From Vreelandella sulfidaeris (GTDB lineage: Bacteria; Pseudomonadota; Gammaproteobacteria; Pseudomonadales; Halomonadaceae), in NCBI GenBank assembly GCA_007182875.1, contig AP019514.1, forward strand, positions 3,658,001-3,722,000: 64,000 nt of DNA. The letters run 5' to 3'. Below are positions 10,131 through 20,598 of the stretch, piece by piece. Positions within the stretch are counted from its first letter, which is position 1, and every line of letters starts with the position of its first letter. The position numbers were made by a program, and so were the translations under genes. A model generated the notes under the pieces. The model saw nothing but the letters and a program-made list of their open reading frames with translations, searched no databases and was not told the origin of the DNA.

Positions 10131-11806
10131 ATGTCTAAGCCCGCCCCTTCGCTGCACGATAAGCTAACTCAGCTACGTGAGCGTTTTATTGAGCAGCTTT
10201 CTTCTCGCTTAGTGCAAATCGCCGAGCAGTGGCAACAGAGCTGCTCGTCCCCAGAAGAACAAACGCGACTGGCACCGGAGCTGCACCGCTTCTTTCATAG
10301 CTTAAAAGGGACCGGGGAGATCGCTAGGCTTTGAACGGCTTGCGATGCTTGCTGACCAGGCGGAGGAGGCACTCACCACCGTTCCAACCCGTGGCGACAT
10401 CGACGCCTATATTACCCAACTTCTACAACAACTTCGCGATGAGCAGCAGCATTTACGTTCCCATCATGGTCAACAACAAGCCTTGGCGGCGGTGAACAGC
10501 TTTGAGCTTACCAACCAAGCTGAGCCGTTGCGTAATAAGCGCCAACGGCTGATTTAACTGTGTGACGATGAACCCGAACAGGTTGATCAGTTAATTCATC
10601 ATCTGCGCTGTTTTGGCCATGAGGTGGTCCATTTCCTCGATACTGAAAGCTTCTTTAATGCGGTACTCAATCGACGACCTGACGCGGTCATTATGGATGT
10701 GCAATTCCCTCACGGTCAGACGGCAGGGACAGAAACTCTAACTAGCTTGAAAAAACTGACCGGCCAACCACTACCCGCGATCGTTTTATCGGCTCACAGT
10801 GATTTTCACTCGCGGCTAAGTGCTGTTCGCGCTGGCTGCAGTGGTTACTTTACCAAGCCGGTAAAACCGTTGGACCTTATGCTAGCCGTTGATGAGCTCA
10901 CTGCGCCAATAGCGGAAGGGCCGCTGAAGGTGCTCGTAGTCGATGATGAACCCGAAGCGGCCGCCTACCACTCTGTGCTGCTTGAAGAAGCCGGCATGCT
11001 CGCTCACCAAGTGCACCATCCCACCGATGCACTCGCGGCCCTGGAACGCTTTAACCCTGATTTACTGTTGGTAGATATGTATATGCCGGTATGTTCCGGT
11101 GAGGAGCTTGCGACGATCATCCGTCAGCAGCCGGAATATCTAGGCCTGCCGATTATCTATCTCTCGAGTGAAACCGACAGCCAAAAGCAGGTTTCCGCCA
11201 TGGCCGCCGGTGTTGAAGCATTTATTACCAAGCCAGTGCAGCCCGAAGACCTTATTTCTGCTGTACAGCTACGCGCCGAACGTCTACGACTGCTTCGGTC
11301 ATTAATGTCTCGCGACAGTATGACCGGCCTGTATAACCACAGCACCACCACCGAACTAATCAGTAAGGCGCTGGCACAGGCCCACCGTGAGAAGAGCCAG
11401 CACGCCATGGCAATGATCGATATCGACAACTTCAAGCAGGTTAACGACATTCACGGTCACTTGGCGGGCGACCAAGTGATTATTACCTTAGCGAGGGCTG
11501 TTAAAAAGCCGTCTACGGCTCTCTGATATCATTGGCCGCTATGGCGGTGAAGAATTTGTTGTGCTGCTGAAAGGCATTAACGCTGAGAAGGCCGCTGAGT
11601 TAATCGACAGCTTGCGTAACGATTTTTCGCTGGTCGACTTTCACGCCGGTGACGTCCGCTTTCGCTGTACGTTCAGCGCAGGGATTAGTAGTTTCCCTGA
11701 GCAACCATCAACCGAATCACTACGTTTGAACGCCGACCAAGCGCTCTACCGCGCCAAACGTCAGGGTCGCAATCAGGTGGTAACGGAGCTAGCCAATGAC
11801 CTCTGA
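10131..11806 (+). CDS. Hpt-REC-REC-GGDEF diguanylate cyclase, output of the chemosensory cluster (broken)
   Basis: About 558 residues when joined. N-terminal Hpt with phospho-His about residue 56 in FFHSLKGTG; first receiver (LCDDEPEQ, IMDVQFPHG, YFTKPVKP); second receiver (VLVVDDEPEA, LLVDMYMPVCSG, FITKPVQP); C-terminal GGDEF domain with active-site RYGGEEF preceded five residues upstream by RLSD, an RxxD inhibitory-site match. It should make cyclic-di-GMP under phosphorelay control. Breaks: one base near 10325; an in-frame TAA at 10555-10557 directly before receiver 1, where TTA (Leu) is expected; and one base near 11507. The stop overlaps the following cheW by 11 bp. Confidence 0.88.
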
Positions 11807-12352
11807 GCCTCCCCACGATAGCCAAGCAAATAACCTTCAGCACGCCCAGTCTTTAAACGAAATACTAGAAGCACACAGCGATGCTGAAAGCGTGGTGGAT
11901 GTCGATGAGCCCACCCAGCAACTCGTGCTATTTAGGCTCAATGGCCAGCACTTTGCGCTTCCCGGCAGCGCAGTGAGTGAGATTTTACCCAGCGATCAGC
12001 CCGTCTATTATGTCCCTGGATTGCCAGCCTCTACCGAGGGCGTACTACACCTACGTGGCAAAATTGAATCAGTGATCAGTTTTCATTCACTCCTCGGCTT
12101 ACCTATACCGGAAGGCAACTCGCAGGGGGATGATTTTGCTAGTGGCTGCGGCGGGTATTCGCAGTGGCGTGCGTATAGAGCAGCTTGATGATGTTTGCGA
12201 CCTCCCCAAAGCATGCTGCAACCACCCCTGAAACACTTTCCAGCACGCTGCGCCCTTATGTCAGCGCGCTATGGCAAATAGACGAACGTCAAGCGCTTGC
12301 CCTGCTTGACCCGGAGGCGTTGTTCAGTGCCTATCAGCAGGGGTTGGGTTAA
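11796..12352 (+). CDS. cheW: CheW-like coupling protein (frameshifted)
   Basis: About 185 residues after repair. The CheW domain starts at about residue 45 (QQLVLFRLNGQHFALPGSAV) and has the family features SEILPS, VYYVPGLP and the GVLHLRGK loop where typical CheW proteins read GxxNLRG. The reconstructed C-terminus is LLDPEALFSAYQQGLG, ending with TAA at 12350. It bridges receptor and CheA. Frame breaks are inferred near 12137 and once or twice between 12200 and 12300. The start ATG at 11796 lies inside the 3' end of the preceding gene after GGAG. Confidence 0.85.
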
Positions 12353-12353
12353 G

Positions 12354-12760
12354 GTGATTCAGCGTTGCGACCAACAGATGCAAGCCCAGATTACCCTAGT
12401 GCTGTTTAGCGTAGGCCCCTACCGTGCAGCATTGGAAGCGAGCCATGTGCTCGCCATGACCGACCATCCCACGGCCTTGCGCACCGCCTACGCGCACTCG
12501 CTACTCCATGAAGCGGACACCCCACCGCCTCATGCCGCTGGCTGACCTTGCGCGACGTTGAAAATGCCGATAGTGAAAAAAACGGCACTTGGCAACTGGG
12601 CGTAAGCGGTGATATTACGCTTCAGCAACTGCCTGCTAACACGCTCTACCCGCTGCCAAACTTGCTCAAGCACCGCCGTTTCTCACCAGCCCTGTGTGGC
12701 GTCACTTTTGAACAGCAGCAGTTGATACTACTGCTGGATGCAAGCAAGCTTAGCCCTTAG
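12354..12760 (+). CDS. Second, divergent CheW-like protein (frameshifted)
   Basis: About 135 residues from a GTG start one base after the stop of the first cheW. The N-terminal half reads ITLVLFSVGPYRAALEASHV, a weak CheW-domain opening; the C-terminal half ends LCGVTFEQQQLILLLDASKL, as CheW domains do. The middle is shorter and lacks a clear LRG loop. A one-base shift near 12535-12545 separates the halves. It ends 3 bp from the convergent moeA stop, with no terminator between them. It could be a second coupling protein or a degenerate scaffold. Confidence 0.7.
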
Positions 12761-12763
12761 CCT

Positions 12764-13970
12764 TTAATTCGCCAGCCACAAACAGCTAATGACATCGCCC
12801 TCGGCTATGTCGCTATTGGCCGGAATGACTGCAAAGGCGTCAGCATTGATACACGATGAGAGCACACCGGAGTTCTGATCAACAAAGGCCTTCGCCGTCA
12901 CCCCGCTGGGCGTGAACTGAAGTGTCACGCGCATATAGTGTTCCCGGGGTCCCGTCGAGGTGGCAAACCCTGCTTTCGCGATCACTGTTGGCAGTGATTT
13001 TAGCGTCGGACAGCCCATCATTTCGCCCAGCAAGGGGCGTAAAAACAACCAGGCGCCGACAAACCCAGAGACCGGATTGCCCGGCAGGCCGACAAACCTT
13101 GCCTGGGTGCCATCACAGCGAGGCAAACGACCCAGCGCCAATGGCTTGCCGGGTCGAATGGCCAGTTTCCACATATCGAGTTGGCCAATCGCTTCCAGCG
13201 CTGCTTTGACGTGATCTTCTTCACCAACACTCACGCCGCCGGTGGTCACGACTAAATCCGCTTCATCGGCAGCAGCCGTTAACAGGTCAACGGTGCGGGC
13301 ATAGCTGTCTGGTACGCTCACGGTACTCACCACCTCGGCACCAAAGTTTTCCAACAGGCGCTTAAGCATCGGCCGGTTGGAGTTATACAGCTGGCCTGGT
13401 TGTAACGGGGTACCTGGATCAATGATCTCATCGCCTGTCGATAACAGGGCGACACGGGGCTTTCGTCGTACACTCACATGCGTCACGCCTTGGCCTGCCA
13501 AGTGGCCAAGTGCTGCGGCTTCAAGACGCTCACCGGCATTCAACAGCACGCTGCCCTGACGCACATCGCGCCCCCTGACGGCGAACATTATCGCCCACTG
13601 GAATGTCGGCGGGCATCAGCGCACGCTCGCCGTCAACCTCAACACGCTCCTGCATGACCACACAGTCGGCACCGGGAGGGATCTCACCACCTGTAAAAAT
13701 TCGTGCACAACTGCCGGGCGCAAGCGCCTGAGTCGGTGTGCCTGCCGCAATACGCTGGCTCACCGGTAGCCACTGCCCCGCATCGTCGGCGCGCAAGGCG
13801 TAGCCGTCCATCGCGCTGTTATCAAACGGCGGCACATCTAGCTGCGCCGTGACGGCTTCGGCCAACACACGCCCAGGGGCGGCTTCCAGCGAAACGTTCT
13901 CTGCGCCGAGTAGGCTTACGTCTGCCAGCAGCGCTTCCAATGCGGCTGAAATCGGCTGCAGATCAGCCAT
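12764..13970 (-). CDS. moeA: Molybdopterin molybdenumtransferase MoeA, first copy (frameshifted)
   Basis: About 402 residues, normal for MoeA. Family segments: [95 protein letters not shown]. It inserts molybdate into molybdopterin-AMP. The frame break near 13572 is an extra G in a G run; removing it restores RRQGRDVRQG. The start at 13970 overlaps the moaB stop by 8 bp. A second moeA lies at 25.3-26.6 kb with clearly different sequence. Confidence 0.93.
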
Positions 13971-14482
13971 GTTGCCCCCGGCCTGGGATAACCAGGTTGG
14001 CGAAGTTACAGGGCTTGTGGCGGCTATCCAATTGCTCGGCCAGAATGCCATCCCAGCCGGTGCGACAGGCACCGGTTGAGCCGGGCAAACAGAATACTAC
14101 CGTGGCGTTGGCTAAACCGCCCAGGCAGCGGCTCTGGATCGTCGAACTGCCGATCTCTTCCCCGCTGAGTTGGCGAAAGCGCTCACCAAAAGCCTTCGAT
14201 ACGCTTGTCCAGCAGCACCGAGATGGCTTCGGGAGTTGAGTCGCGGCCAGTAAAACCAGTGCCACCGGTGGTAATGACTACCTGCACATCTGAATCGGCT
14301 ATCCACTCTGCCACGACGGCGCGAATGCGGTAGACATCATCAGGTACGATACGCTTCTCAGCGAGCGTGTGACCGGCGTTGGTTAGCCGTTCCACGAGGG
14401 CTTGACCACTGCGATCGGTCTCTTCTGTACGCGTATCAGAGACCGTCAGTACAGCAATCGTGAGGGGCACCATTGGTTCCAT
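13963..14482 (-). CDS. moaB: Molybdenum cofactor biosynthesis protein MoaB (frameshifted)
   Basis: About 173 residues, MoaB/MogA family. Visible motifs: [20 protein letters not shown] at the N-terminus, [29 protein letters not shown] and [22 protein letters not shown]. The family adenylylates molybdopterin (MogA) or is its B-type relative. A break near 14185-14192 follows RIEGF. The start at 14482 is preceded by AAGGGA. It is coupled to moeA by an 8-bp overlap, and the stop of the DUF1244 gene lies 5 bp upstream, so the three genes form one minus-strand unit. Confidence 0.92.
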
Positions 14483-14486
14483 GTCG

Positions 14487-14814
14487 TTATCCCTTCGCCT
14501 TTTTTTTGAGATTGGCGAGCCTCTAGCGCCGCCAACTGCTCGGGTGTCGCTTTCCCTTGGTAAAGCTCCTTCCACTCGCTATAGGGCATGCCGTATACGT
14601 ACTCACGGGCCTCTTCATAGCTGAGGGCTTCATTTCGCGCTTCAGCAGCGGTCACCAACCACTTAGACAAGCAATTGCGGCAAAAGTCGGCCAAGATCAT
14701 CAGGTCGATATTCTGGACATCTTTGTTGTCATCCAGATGGTCTAGCAAGCGACGAAACGCAGCGGCTTCGAGCTCTGTACGCGTGGTTGGGTCTAACTCA
14801 TCAAATGCTGACAT
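14487..14814 (-). CDS. DUF1244 domain-containing protein
   Basis: About 108 residues. The conserved core reads AAAFRRLLDHLDDNKDVQNI, DLMILADFCRNCLSKW and YGMPYSEWKELYQ, a good match to the small bacterial DUF1244 family, whose function is unknown. The two cysteines of CRNC could bind metal. The observed frame runs on past the natural end because of an A8 run (14499-14506 region); with seven A the protein ends KAKG with TAA at 14487-14489, just before moaB. The start at 14814 follows GAGAGGAAAGG. Confidence 0.82.
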
Positions 14815-14870
14815 AACCTTTCCTCTCGCAAAGTGGTTTCTGGCTATTAACAACTTAAGGTGCAGCATAA

Positions 14871-14897
14871 CAAAAGACACCGCCAGAAGGCGGTGTC
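14871..14897 (-). terminator. Intrinsic terminator of the formate dehydrogenase operon
   Basis: On the minus strand a perfect 9-bp stem GACACCGCC/GGCGGTGTC with a 4-nt loop (TTCT) is followed by TTTTGTTAT. It lies 21 bp after the stop of the gamma-subunit gene and before the DUF1244-moaB-moeA unit, so the two are probably separate transcripts. Confidence 0.85.
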
Positions 14898-14917
14898 TAA
14901 GCTCAATAAACAGCTTA

Positions 14918-16013
14918 TCAGCTGGTTCGAGGCGCCGATGGCTCGCTGCTGCCACCAGCTGATTTACGAGCCGCTACCTCTTCTTCCGATAGCGTTTGGT
15001 CTTTGACCTCTTCGTACCATAGGTTGTGATGCTCTTTGGCCCAGCATTCATCCACGTAGCCAGTCGTCATACCTTCTAGCGCACCTTCGGTACCCAACGT
15101 TCCGATATAGATATGGCCTAAGGAAACCGCCGTCAGCCCCAATGCCCCACCGCGTGGATAATATTCGCCCACTGCATGGTGTCACGGCCTTGATTGAAGT
15201 TAGGGAAGTCGAGCACAAACCCACTGGCGATCACCAATAGGCCCACCGTTGCCAGCATCCAATACCATGCTTTTCGCCGCCATTGGCAAAGCCTGCATCG
15301 ACATGCTTTTGCCAATCATACCGCCGCCTTTCTTAAACCACACCCAGTCGTGCTTTTGGGAATGTTCTCTTTGATCAAGCTGACCAGCAGTATAACGAGC
15401 AAAATGCCAAAAATTGGCCCCAGGTAATTGTGCAGCACTTTTGTGGCCGCAATCATCCAGGCCCAAATCCCATCGCCAAACAGCGGCCGGAACACAAACT
15501 TGCCAAACAGTAGCGTCATGCCGGTTAGGGCCAGCACGATAAACAGCGTTGCTACCGTCCAATGCAGTGCGCGCTTCATTAGCGTCCAGCGCAAGAGCAG
15601 GCGACCCGTGCGCGGTTGCTCAAGCTCCTTACGCCCCACAATGAAGTAGAACAGCGCGATCAGCGCCGCCATGCCAAATACCGCAATCAATCCAAACGGC
15701 GACACCCAGCGGTTGCGAATCTGCCGCCAGGTTTCACCGCTTGAATTGATCAGGCTGTAGTTACTGTCGGCGCGTGAATCACGATAGTTGGGACCGGTTT
15801 CTCCGCTACGTACCTGACGCCACTGATCGGTGGTAATGCCGGGGCGGCGGTGGTCATTTCACGATTGGGATCCGCTTGGGCCATTGCTACTTGCGTAAAG
15901 CCGAGGCTGAGCGCCAGAGCAAGCGCCACTAACATAAAGCGACAGATGCCCAGGACGAGTCCTTTACCTGAGCGTGGCACCCCACCGGGTGCCTGTGCAG
16001 TCAACAGGTTCAT
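14918..16013 (-). CDS. fdhC: Formate dehydrogenase gamma subunit, cytochrome b556 (multiple frameshifts)
   Basis: About 365 residues after repair, the long form of FDH gamma. The N-terminus has a hydrophobic signal-like segment (FMLVALALALSLGFTQVAMA), then a periplasmic stretch and transmembrane helices including FGLIAVFGMAALIALFYFIV, LHWTVATLFIVLALTGMTLL, YLGPIFGILLVILLVSLI and WYWMLATVGLLVIASGFVL, with histidines positioned to bind haem b (LHW, LHNYLG). It passes electrons from the beta subunit to quinone. Breaks are inferred near 15130-15180, 15270-15315, 15340-15365 and 15700-15810. Last gene of the structural operon, 11 bp after the beta subunit. Confidence 0.88.
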
Positions 16014-16024
16014 GACAAGCCTCC

Positions 16025-16638
16025 TTACCCTTTATGGGCAGCATCATAGGCTAGGTTGTCGGCACTGGCCTGAGGGTTATTAGACCATGCGCCATCTTTG
16101 TGCCCGCGATGAACCACACGCTGACGGAAGATATCGGCTACATCTTGGGCATCACCGGCAAGCAGCGCTTTGGTGGAGCACATTTCGGCACACAGCGGCA
16201 GTTTGCCTTCAGCAATACGGTTGGAGCCGTATTTCTCGTACTCCTCTTCTTTGCTTTCGGCCGGGCCGCCCGCGCAGAAAGTGCATTTGTCCATCTTGCC
16301 ACGCTCGCCGAACGCATCCTGCTGGGGAAACTGCGGGGCGCCAAACGGGCAGGCGTAGAGGCAGTAGCCACAGCCGATGCAGAGGTCTTTGTCATGCAGC
16401 ACGATGCCATCATCGGTCTTGTAGAAGCAATCGGTGGGGCACACTGCCATACAAGGGGCGTCGTCACAGTGCATGCAGGCGACGGAAATGGACATTTCAT
16501 CCGCCTCACCGTCATTGAGTGTCACTACGCGGCGGCGCTGAATGCCCCATTCAACGTCGTTGGCATTTTACAGGCGGTGACGCAGCCGTTGCACTCAATG
16601 CAGCGTTCGGCGTCACACATAAATTTCATTTGAGCCAT
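16025..16638 (-). CDS. fdhB: Formate dehydrogenase iron-sulfur (beta) subunit (frameshifted)
   Basis: About 204 residues. Cysteine clusters for four [4Fe-4S] centres: CDAERCIECNGCVTAC, CMHCDDAPCMAVCPTDC, CIGCGYCLYACPFGAPQF and CTFCAGG with CAEMC. It relays electrons from the molybdenum subunit to the cytochrome b subunit. The start at 16638 reads MAQMKFMCDAERC; the frame breaks near 16568 where the A run after TACK is one base short, and the continuation is NDVEWGIQRRRVVTLNDGE. A separate C-terminal membrane helix, present in E. coli FdnH, is absent, as in other short beta subunits. Confidence 0.92.
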
Positions 16639-16702
16639 GTTGTTCTCCTCATGCCGGTGCGGGATGGCTCCCGCACCGTCGTGCTGTCAGGTCGGGTGGG
16701 GC

Positions 16703-19554
16703 TTAAGCGCGCTCAATGCGGCAAATGGTGCACTTGGTCTCTTGCATCAGTGTCACCGGGTCGTAACCGTAGGTGGTCGCGGTGTTGGCCGCTTCACCGA
16801 TGATGTACGGATCAGACCCATCCGGGTAACGGTCGCGCAGGCTTTCGCCCTGGAACATGCCGCCAAAGTGGAACGGCATAAACGCAACGTTACGATCAAC
16901 GCGAGGCGTGACCAGCGCTTTGACTTTCACGCGGCCCCCTTCAGCCCCCTTCGACCCAGACCTGGTCGCCATCTTTGATGCTAAGGTCGTTGGCATCTGC
17001 CGGGTTAATCTCGACGAACATCTCCTGCTGGAGCTCGGCAAGCCACGACATGGATCGCGTCTCTTCACCGCCCCTTCGTACTCAACCAGACGCCCTGAGG
17101 TGAGAATCATCGGGTACTCACCTGTGTTGTCACGGTCCTGAATGGTTTTGTACATGGTGGGCAGGCGCATGATCGAGTCGAAATCGTCCCAGGTAGGGAA
17201 GCGTTCGACCAAATCACGGCGTGTGGTGTAGAGCGGCTCGCGGTGTTTCGGCACTTGGTCGGGGAAGGTCCATACCACGGCACGAGCTTTGGCGTTGCCA
17301 TAGGGCGCGCAGCCATGCGCAATCGTGACACGCTGGATACCGCCCGAGAGGTCGGTTTTCCAGTTTTGCCTTCCGCCGCCTGCTTCTCTTCGGCGGTCAG
17401 GTCGTCCCACCAGCCTAGGTCTTTGAGCAGTTGGTCGTTGAACTCTGGATAGCCGTCGTCGATATCGCCGCCCACCGGCGCTGAACCTTCCGCCAGAAGG
17501 TTGACGCCGTCACGCTCGATACCAAAACGGGCGCGGAAGCCCATACCGCCTTCCATCACCGGTACGCTGGTGTCGTAAAGATTAGGCGAGCCCGGGTGGC
17601 GGAACTCAGGCGTTCCCCAGCAGGGCCACGGCAAGCCGTAGTAGTCACCATCCGCCGGACCACCCTCTGCGCGCAAGTTTTCAAAGCTGAACGTGTGCCA
17701 GTTTTTCTGGTGCTCTTTCAGGCGTTCGGGGCTTTGCCCGGTGTAGCCGACCGTCCACATACCGCGGTTGATTTCGCGCAGAATATCTTCAATCAACGGC
17801 TCATCACCGTTCATCTGATAGTTCTTGACCAGCTCATTACCGAAGCCCAACTTACGGGCGAACAGGTTTATGATTTCGTGGTCGGGCTTGGACTCAAACA
17901 GCGGCTCGATCACGCGGTCACGCCACTGAAGCGAGCGGTTGGTCGCGGTGACACTGCCGGTAGTTTCGAACTGGGTGGCCGCTGGCAGCAGATAAACGCC
18001 GTCGCTGCGGTCATGCATAACAGCGGCAACGGTGGGATAAGGATCAACGATGACCATCATCTCGAGCTTCTGCATCGCTTTTTTGCATCTCGACGCCGCG
18101 GGTCTGGGAGTTAACCGCGTGCCCCCAATAGAACATCGCTTTCAGCGCGGTACGCTGGGAAATGTTCTCGTCCTCTTCGAGCACGCCATCGACCCAGCGC
18201 GACACGGTAATCCCTGGGCTATACATGGGCTTGCCATCGGCATACTCGGTATCGTCATAGCGGCCTTTAAGCCACTCGTAGTCGAGATCCCATACCTGCG
18301 CCCAGTGTTGCCAGGCACCTTCCGCCAACCCGTAGTAACCCGGCAATGAATCACAACCAAGGCCAAGATCGGTCGCCCCCTGAACATTATCGTGGCCACG
18401 CAGGATGTTAGCGCCGCCGCCCGCCACACCAATATTGCCCAGCGCCAGCTCAAGAATGCAGTAAGCGCGGGTATTGTTGTTGCCGGTGGTGTGCTGGGTG
18501 CCGCCCATGCACCAGACCACACAGCCAGGCCGGTTGTCGGAGAGGCGTTTGGCGACGTCAAACATCTCGGCTTCGGGTACGCCGGTCACTTCTTCGACGA
18601 CGCTGGGCGGGAAGTTGGCGACTTCGGCACGCACTTCGTCCATCCCATAAACGCGCTGATTGATGTACTCGTTATCTTCCCAGCCGTTCTCGAAAATATG
18701 CCACAGCAGGCCCCAAATATACGCCACATCCGAGCCAGGACGCAGGCGTACGTACTTGTTAGCCTTGGCGGCGGTACGGGTAAAGCGCGGATCGGCGACG
18801 ATGATGTCGCAGTTATTACGCTCTTTTGCGATCAGGATATGCTGCATCGCCACCGGGTGCGCTTCACTGGGGTTAGAGCCAATGAACAGAATCGCCTTAC
18901 TGTTATGCATGTCGTTGAGCGAATTAGTCATCGCTCCATAACCCCAGGTATTTGCTACGCCCGCCACGGTCGTGGAGTGGCAGATACGCGCCTGGTGATC
19001 GGTGTTGTTGGTACCCCACAACGAGGCCAGCTTGCGCATTAAATACGCTTGCTCGTTGCTGAACTTCGCCGAACCCAGCCAATAAACGCTGTCCGGGCTG
19101 TGCTCTTCGCGCAGTTCAAGTAGTTTGTCGCCGATTTCGTTAACGGCGTCTTCCCAACTCATGCGTTCCCACTCACCGGCCACCAGTTTCATCGGGTACT
19201 TTAGACGACGCGTTGAGTGACCGTGCTGGCGCAGCGAAGCGCCTTTCGCGCAGTGTGCGCCACGGTTAATGGGGTGATCAAAGGCAGGCTCTTGCTTGGT
19301 CCAAATGCCCTCTTGAACTTCGGCATAAACGCCACAACCTACTGAACAGTGGGAGCAGATAGTGCGTTTGACCTCGACCGGCGAGTCCAGCACGGGGGTT
19401 TTGTCGGCTGACTCGGCGCGCTGCATCATCGGCGCGCCCATGAAGCCCACAGCAGCCACACCACCGGTGGCTGCACCGCTACGCTTGAGGAATTGGCGGC
19501 GGGAAATACCCAGCCCGGAGGCCTTGGGGTGTCTGTTTTGCGAGTTAAGCGCAT
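16703..19554 (-). CDS. fdhA: Formate dehydrogenase alpha subunit, Cys-type molybdopterin enzyme (multiple frameshifts)
   Basis: About 950 residues. A Tat signal is restored by one base near 19530: SRRQFLKRSGAATGG. Then a [4Fe-4S] site CSHCSVGCGVYAEV with HCAKGAS, and the active-site segment DHQARICHSTTVAG, where the Mo ligand is Cys (codon 18980-18982, TGC) rather than selenocysteine. MGD-binding stretches include ILFIGSNPSEAHP and VVWCMGGTQHTTGNNNT. It oxidises formate to CO2 in the periplasm. Breaks occur near 18065, 17360, two near 16940-17070, and 19530. The start at 19554 follows AGGAGA. Operon order is Tat-target gene, alpha, beta, gamma. Confidence 0.94.
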
Positions 19555-19578
19555 GGCAAATCTCCTGGCATTCCGCCG

Positions 19579-19806
19579 TCAGTCACGCAGCGAGGCGTAG
19601 TAAGCACGGACGTGATCAGTCTCACGGTAGTTAACCGTTTGTTTTTCTTTTTTCACCGGGGCGGTATCAGCCTGAGCCAGGGTGATATGACCGACGGCCG
19701 CCGCAGCGCCTGCAGCGGCGGTACCCAACCCTAAGGTTTTCATAAACCGGCGGCGCTCAGAATTGTGTGTTGCTGAAGTTGAAGACAGTTTTGAAGACGG
19801 CTGCAT
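19579..19806 (-). CDS. Small Tat-signal protein of the formate dehydrogenase region
   Basis: 75 residues with a twin-arginine signal (ERRRFMKTLGLGTAAAGAAA), Ala-rich hydrophobic core and a short mature part ending TDHVRAYYASLRD. This matches the formate dehydrogenase region TAT-target family that regularly precedes Cys-type FDH operons. Its role is unknown; the conserved Y-Y-x-S-L tail may contact the enzyme. Start 19806 is preceded by GAGGAGA; it ends 24 bp before the alpha-subunit start. Confidence 0.88.
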   Translation of the reverse strand: MQPSSKLSSTSATHNSERRRFMKTLGLGTAAAGAAAAVGHITLAQADTAPVKKEKQTVNYRETDHVRAYYASLRD

Positions 19807-19846
19807 GGGTTTCTCCTCTTACATGCTTTTTTTATACTGGGCCTAT

Positions 19847-19891
19847 TGTCACAGGGGCTTATGTCACAGCAGCTTATGTCACAGGGGCTTA
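19847..19891. repeat. Three 15-bp tandem repeats upstream of the Tat-target gene
   Basis: Units TGTCACAGGGGCTTA (19847-19861), TGTCACAGCAGCTTA (19862-19876) and TGTCACAGGGGCTTA (19877-19891), two identical and one differing at two positions. They occupy the gap between the TorD-like gene and the Tat-target gene, 41-85 bp upstream of the latter's start, where they could affect its expression. Confidence 0.9.
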
Positions 19892-19980
19892 GGCCTTTGT
19901 TATCAGGTTGCTTCGCGCTCTCGTTGGAGTGCTTGGTCACGGGTTGATTGGGCGCCATATAACCGATGCCGTATTAGATA

Positions 19981-20594
19981 TCATAGCTCGACTATACGAA
20001 CCTGCGCATGACTCTCGTCGCTAATCAGGCGAGCCTGCTCACTCTCCATAAAGGCGCTTCCCAACTGCCCCAGCGCTGCATAGAAAGCGGTATCTACCTG
20101 CCCCAGGTCGTCAAAACAATCGACTGACCAGGGCGCTAAATGCTGCTGAAAAAGAAGGCCTGCTCTGGGTTTTCGGATTCAATCAACATCGCCATCACTT
20201 CACACAGTGCGGCGAGATGATCCTCGGGATCCTGCGTATGCTCACTACGTTCAAAGCCGAGTACTCTCAGAGTCTCGACGCAGCGCCACCAGCGCTGCTT
20301 CCATCAATTCGCCATTGCGGTACCATGAGGCATACGGCACCACTTCCCCTTGAATCACGCCGACCAGAAGGCGGAAATGGGCACGCTGCAATTGCTCAAT
20401 ATCGGCTTTCTGCGCAGTACCTGCCAGTGCATGCCAGCACTCTGCTAGACGGCTGCCGTCTTGCTCGATGTCGAGGTCTGCCAGCCAGCTCAGTAGTTCG
20501 GCATCGGGGGCTGGCGCAACAGCGTGGCAAGCAGTTGGTAGATATCGGCGCGAAGCGCATCTGCTTCTTTAAGCGTGGGCAGTGAATCTGTCAT
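19981..20594 (-). CDS. TorD/DmsD-like molecular chaperone of formate dehydrogenase (frameshifted)
   Basis: About 204 residues reconstructed by reading all three minus frames: start MTDSLPTLKEADALRADIYQ, then LLATLLRQPPDAELLSWLAD, ECWHALAGTAQKADIEQLQR, the diagnostic FRLLVGVIQGEVVPYASWY, and the end ESHAQVRIVEL with TGA at 19981-19983. Proteins of this fold bind Tat leaders of molybdoenzymes and guard cofactor insertion. At least two frame breaks (about 20150-20170, 20270-20290, and possibly 20508). It follows the ferredoxin gene by 4 bp, so it belongs to the same operon. Confidence 0.8.
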
Positions 20595-20598
20595 CGGC

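Noticed and set aside
18392..19042. 216-residue plus-strand ORF
   Set aside because: Lies wholly antisense inside the FDH alpha gene, whose motifs are unmistakable; high-GC codon bias produces such shadows.
19740..19958. Minus-strand ORF translating the 15-bp repeats as SPCDI-SCCDI-SPCDN
   Set aside because: No ribosome site or family resemblance; the reading frame exists because the repeat unit is a multiple of three. It overlaps the start of the well-supported Tat-target gene in another frame.
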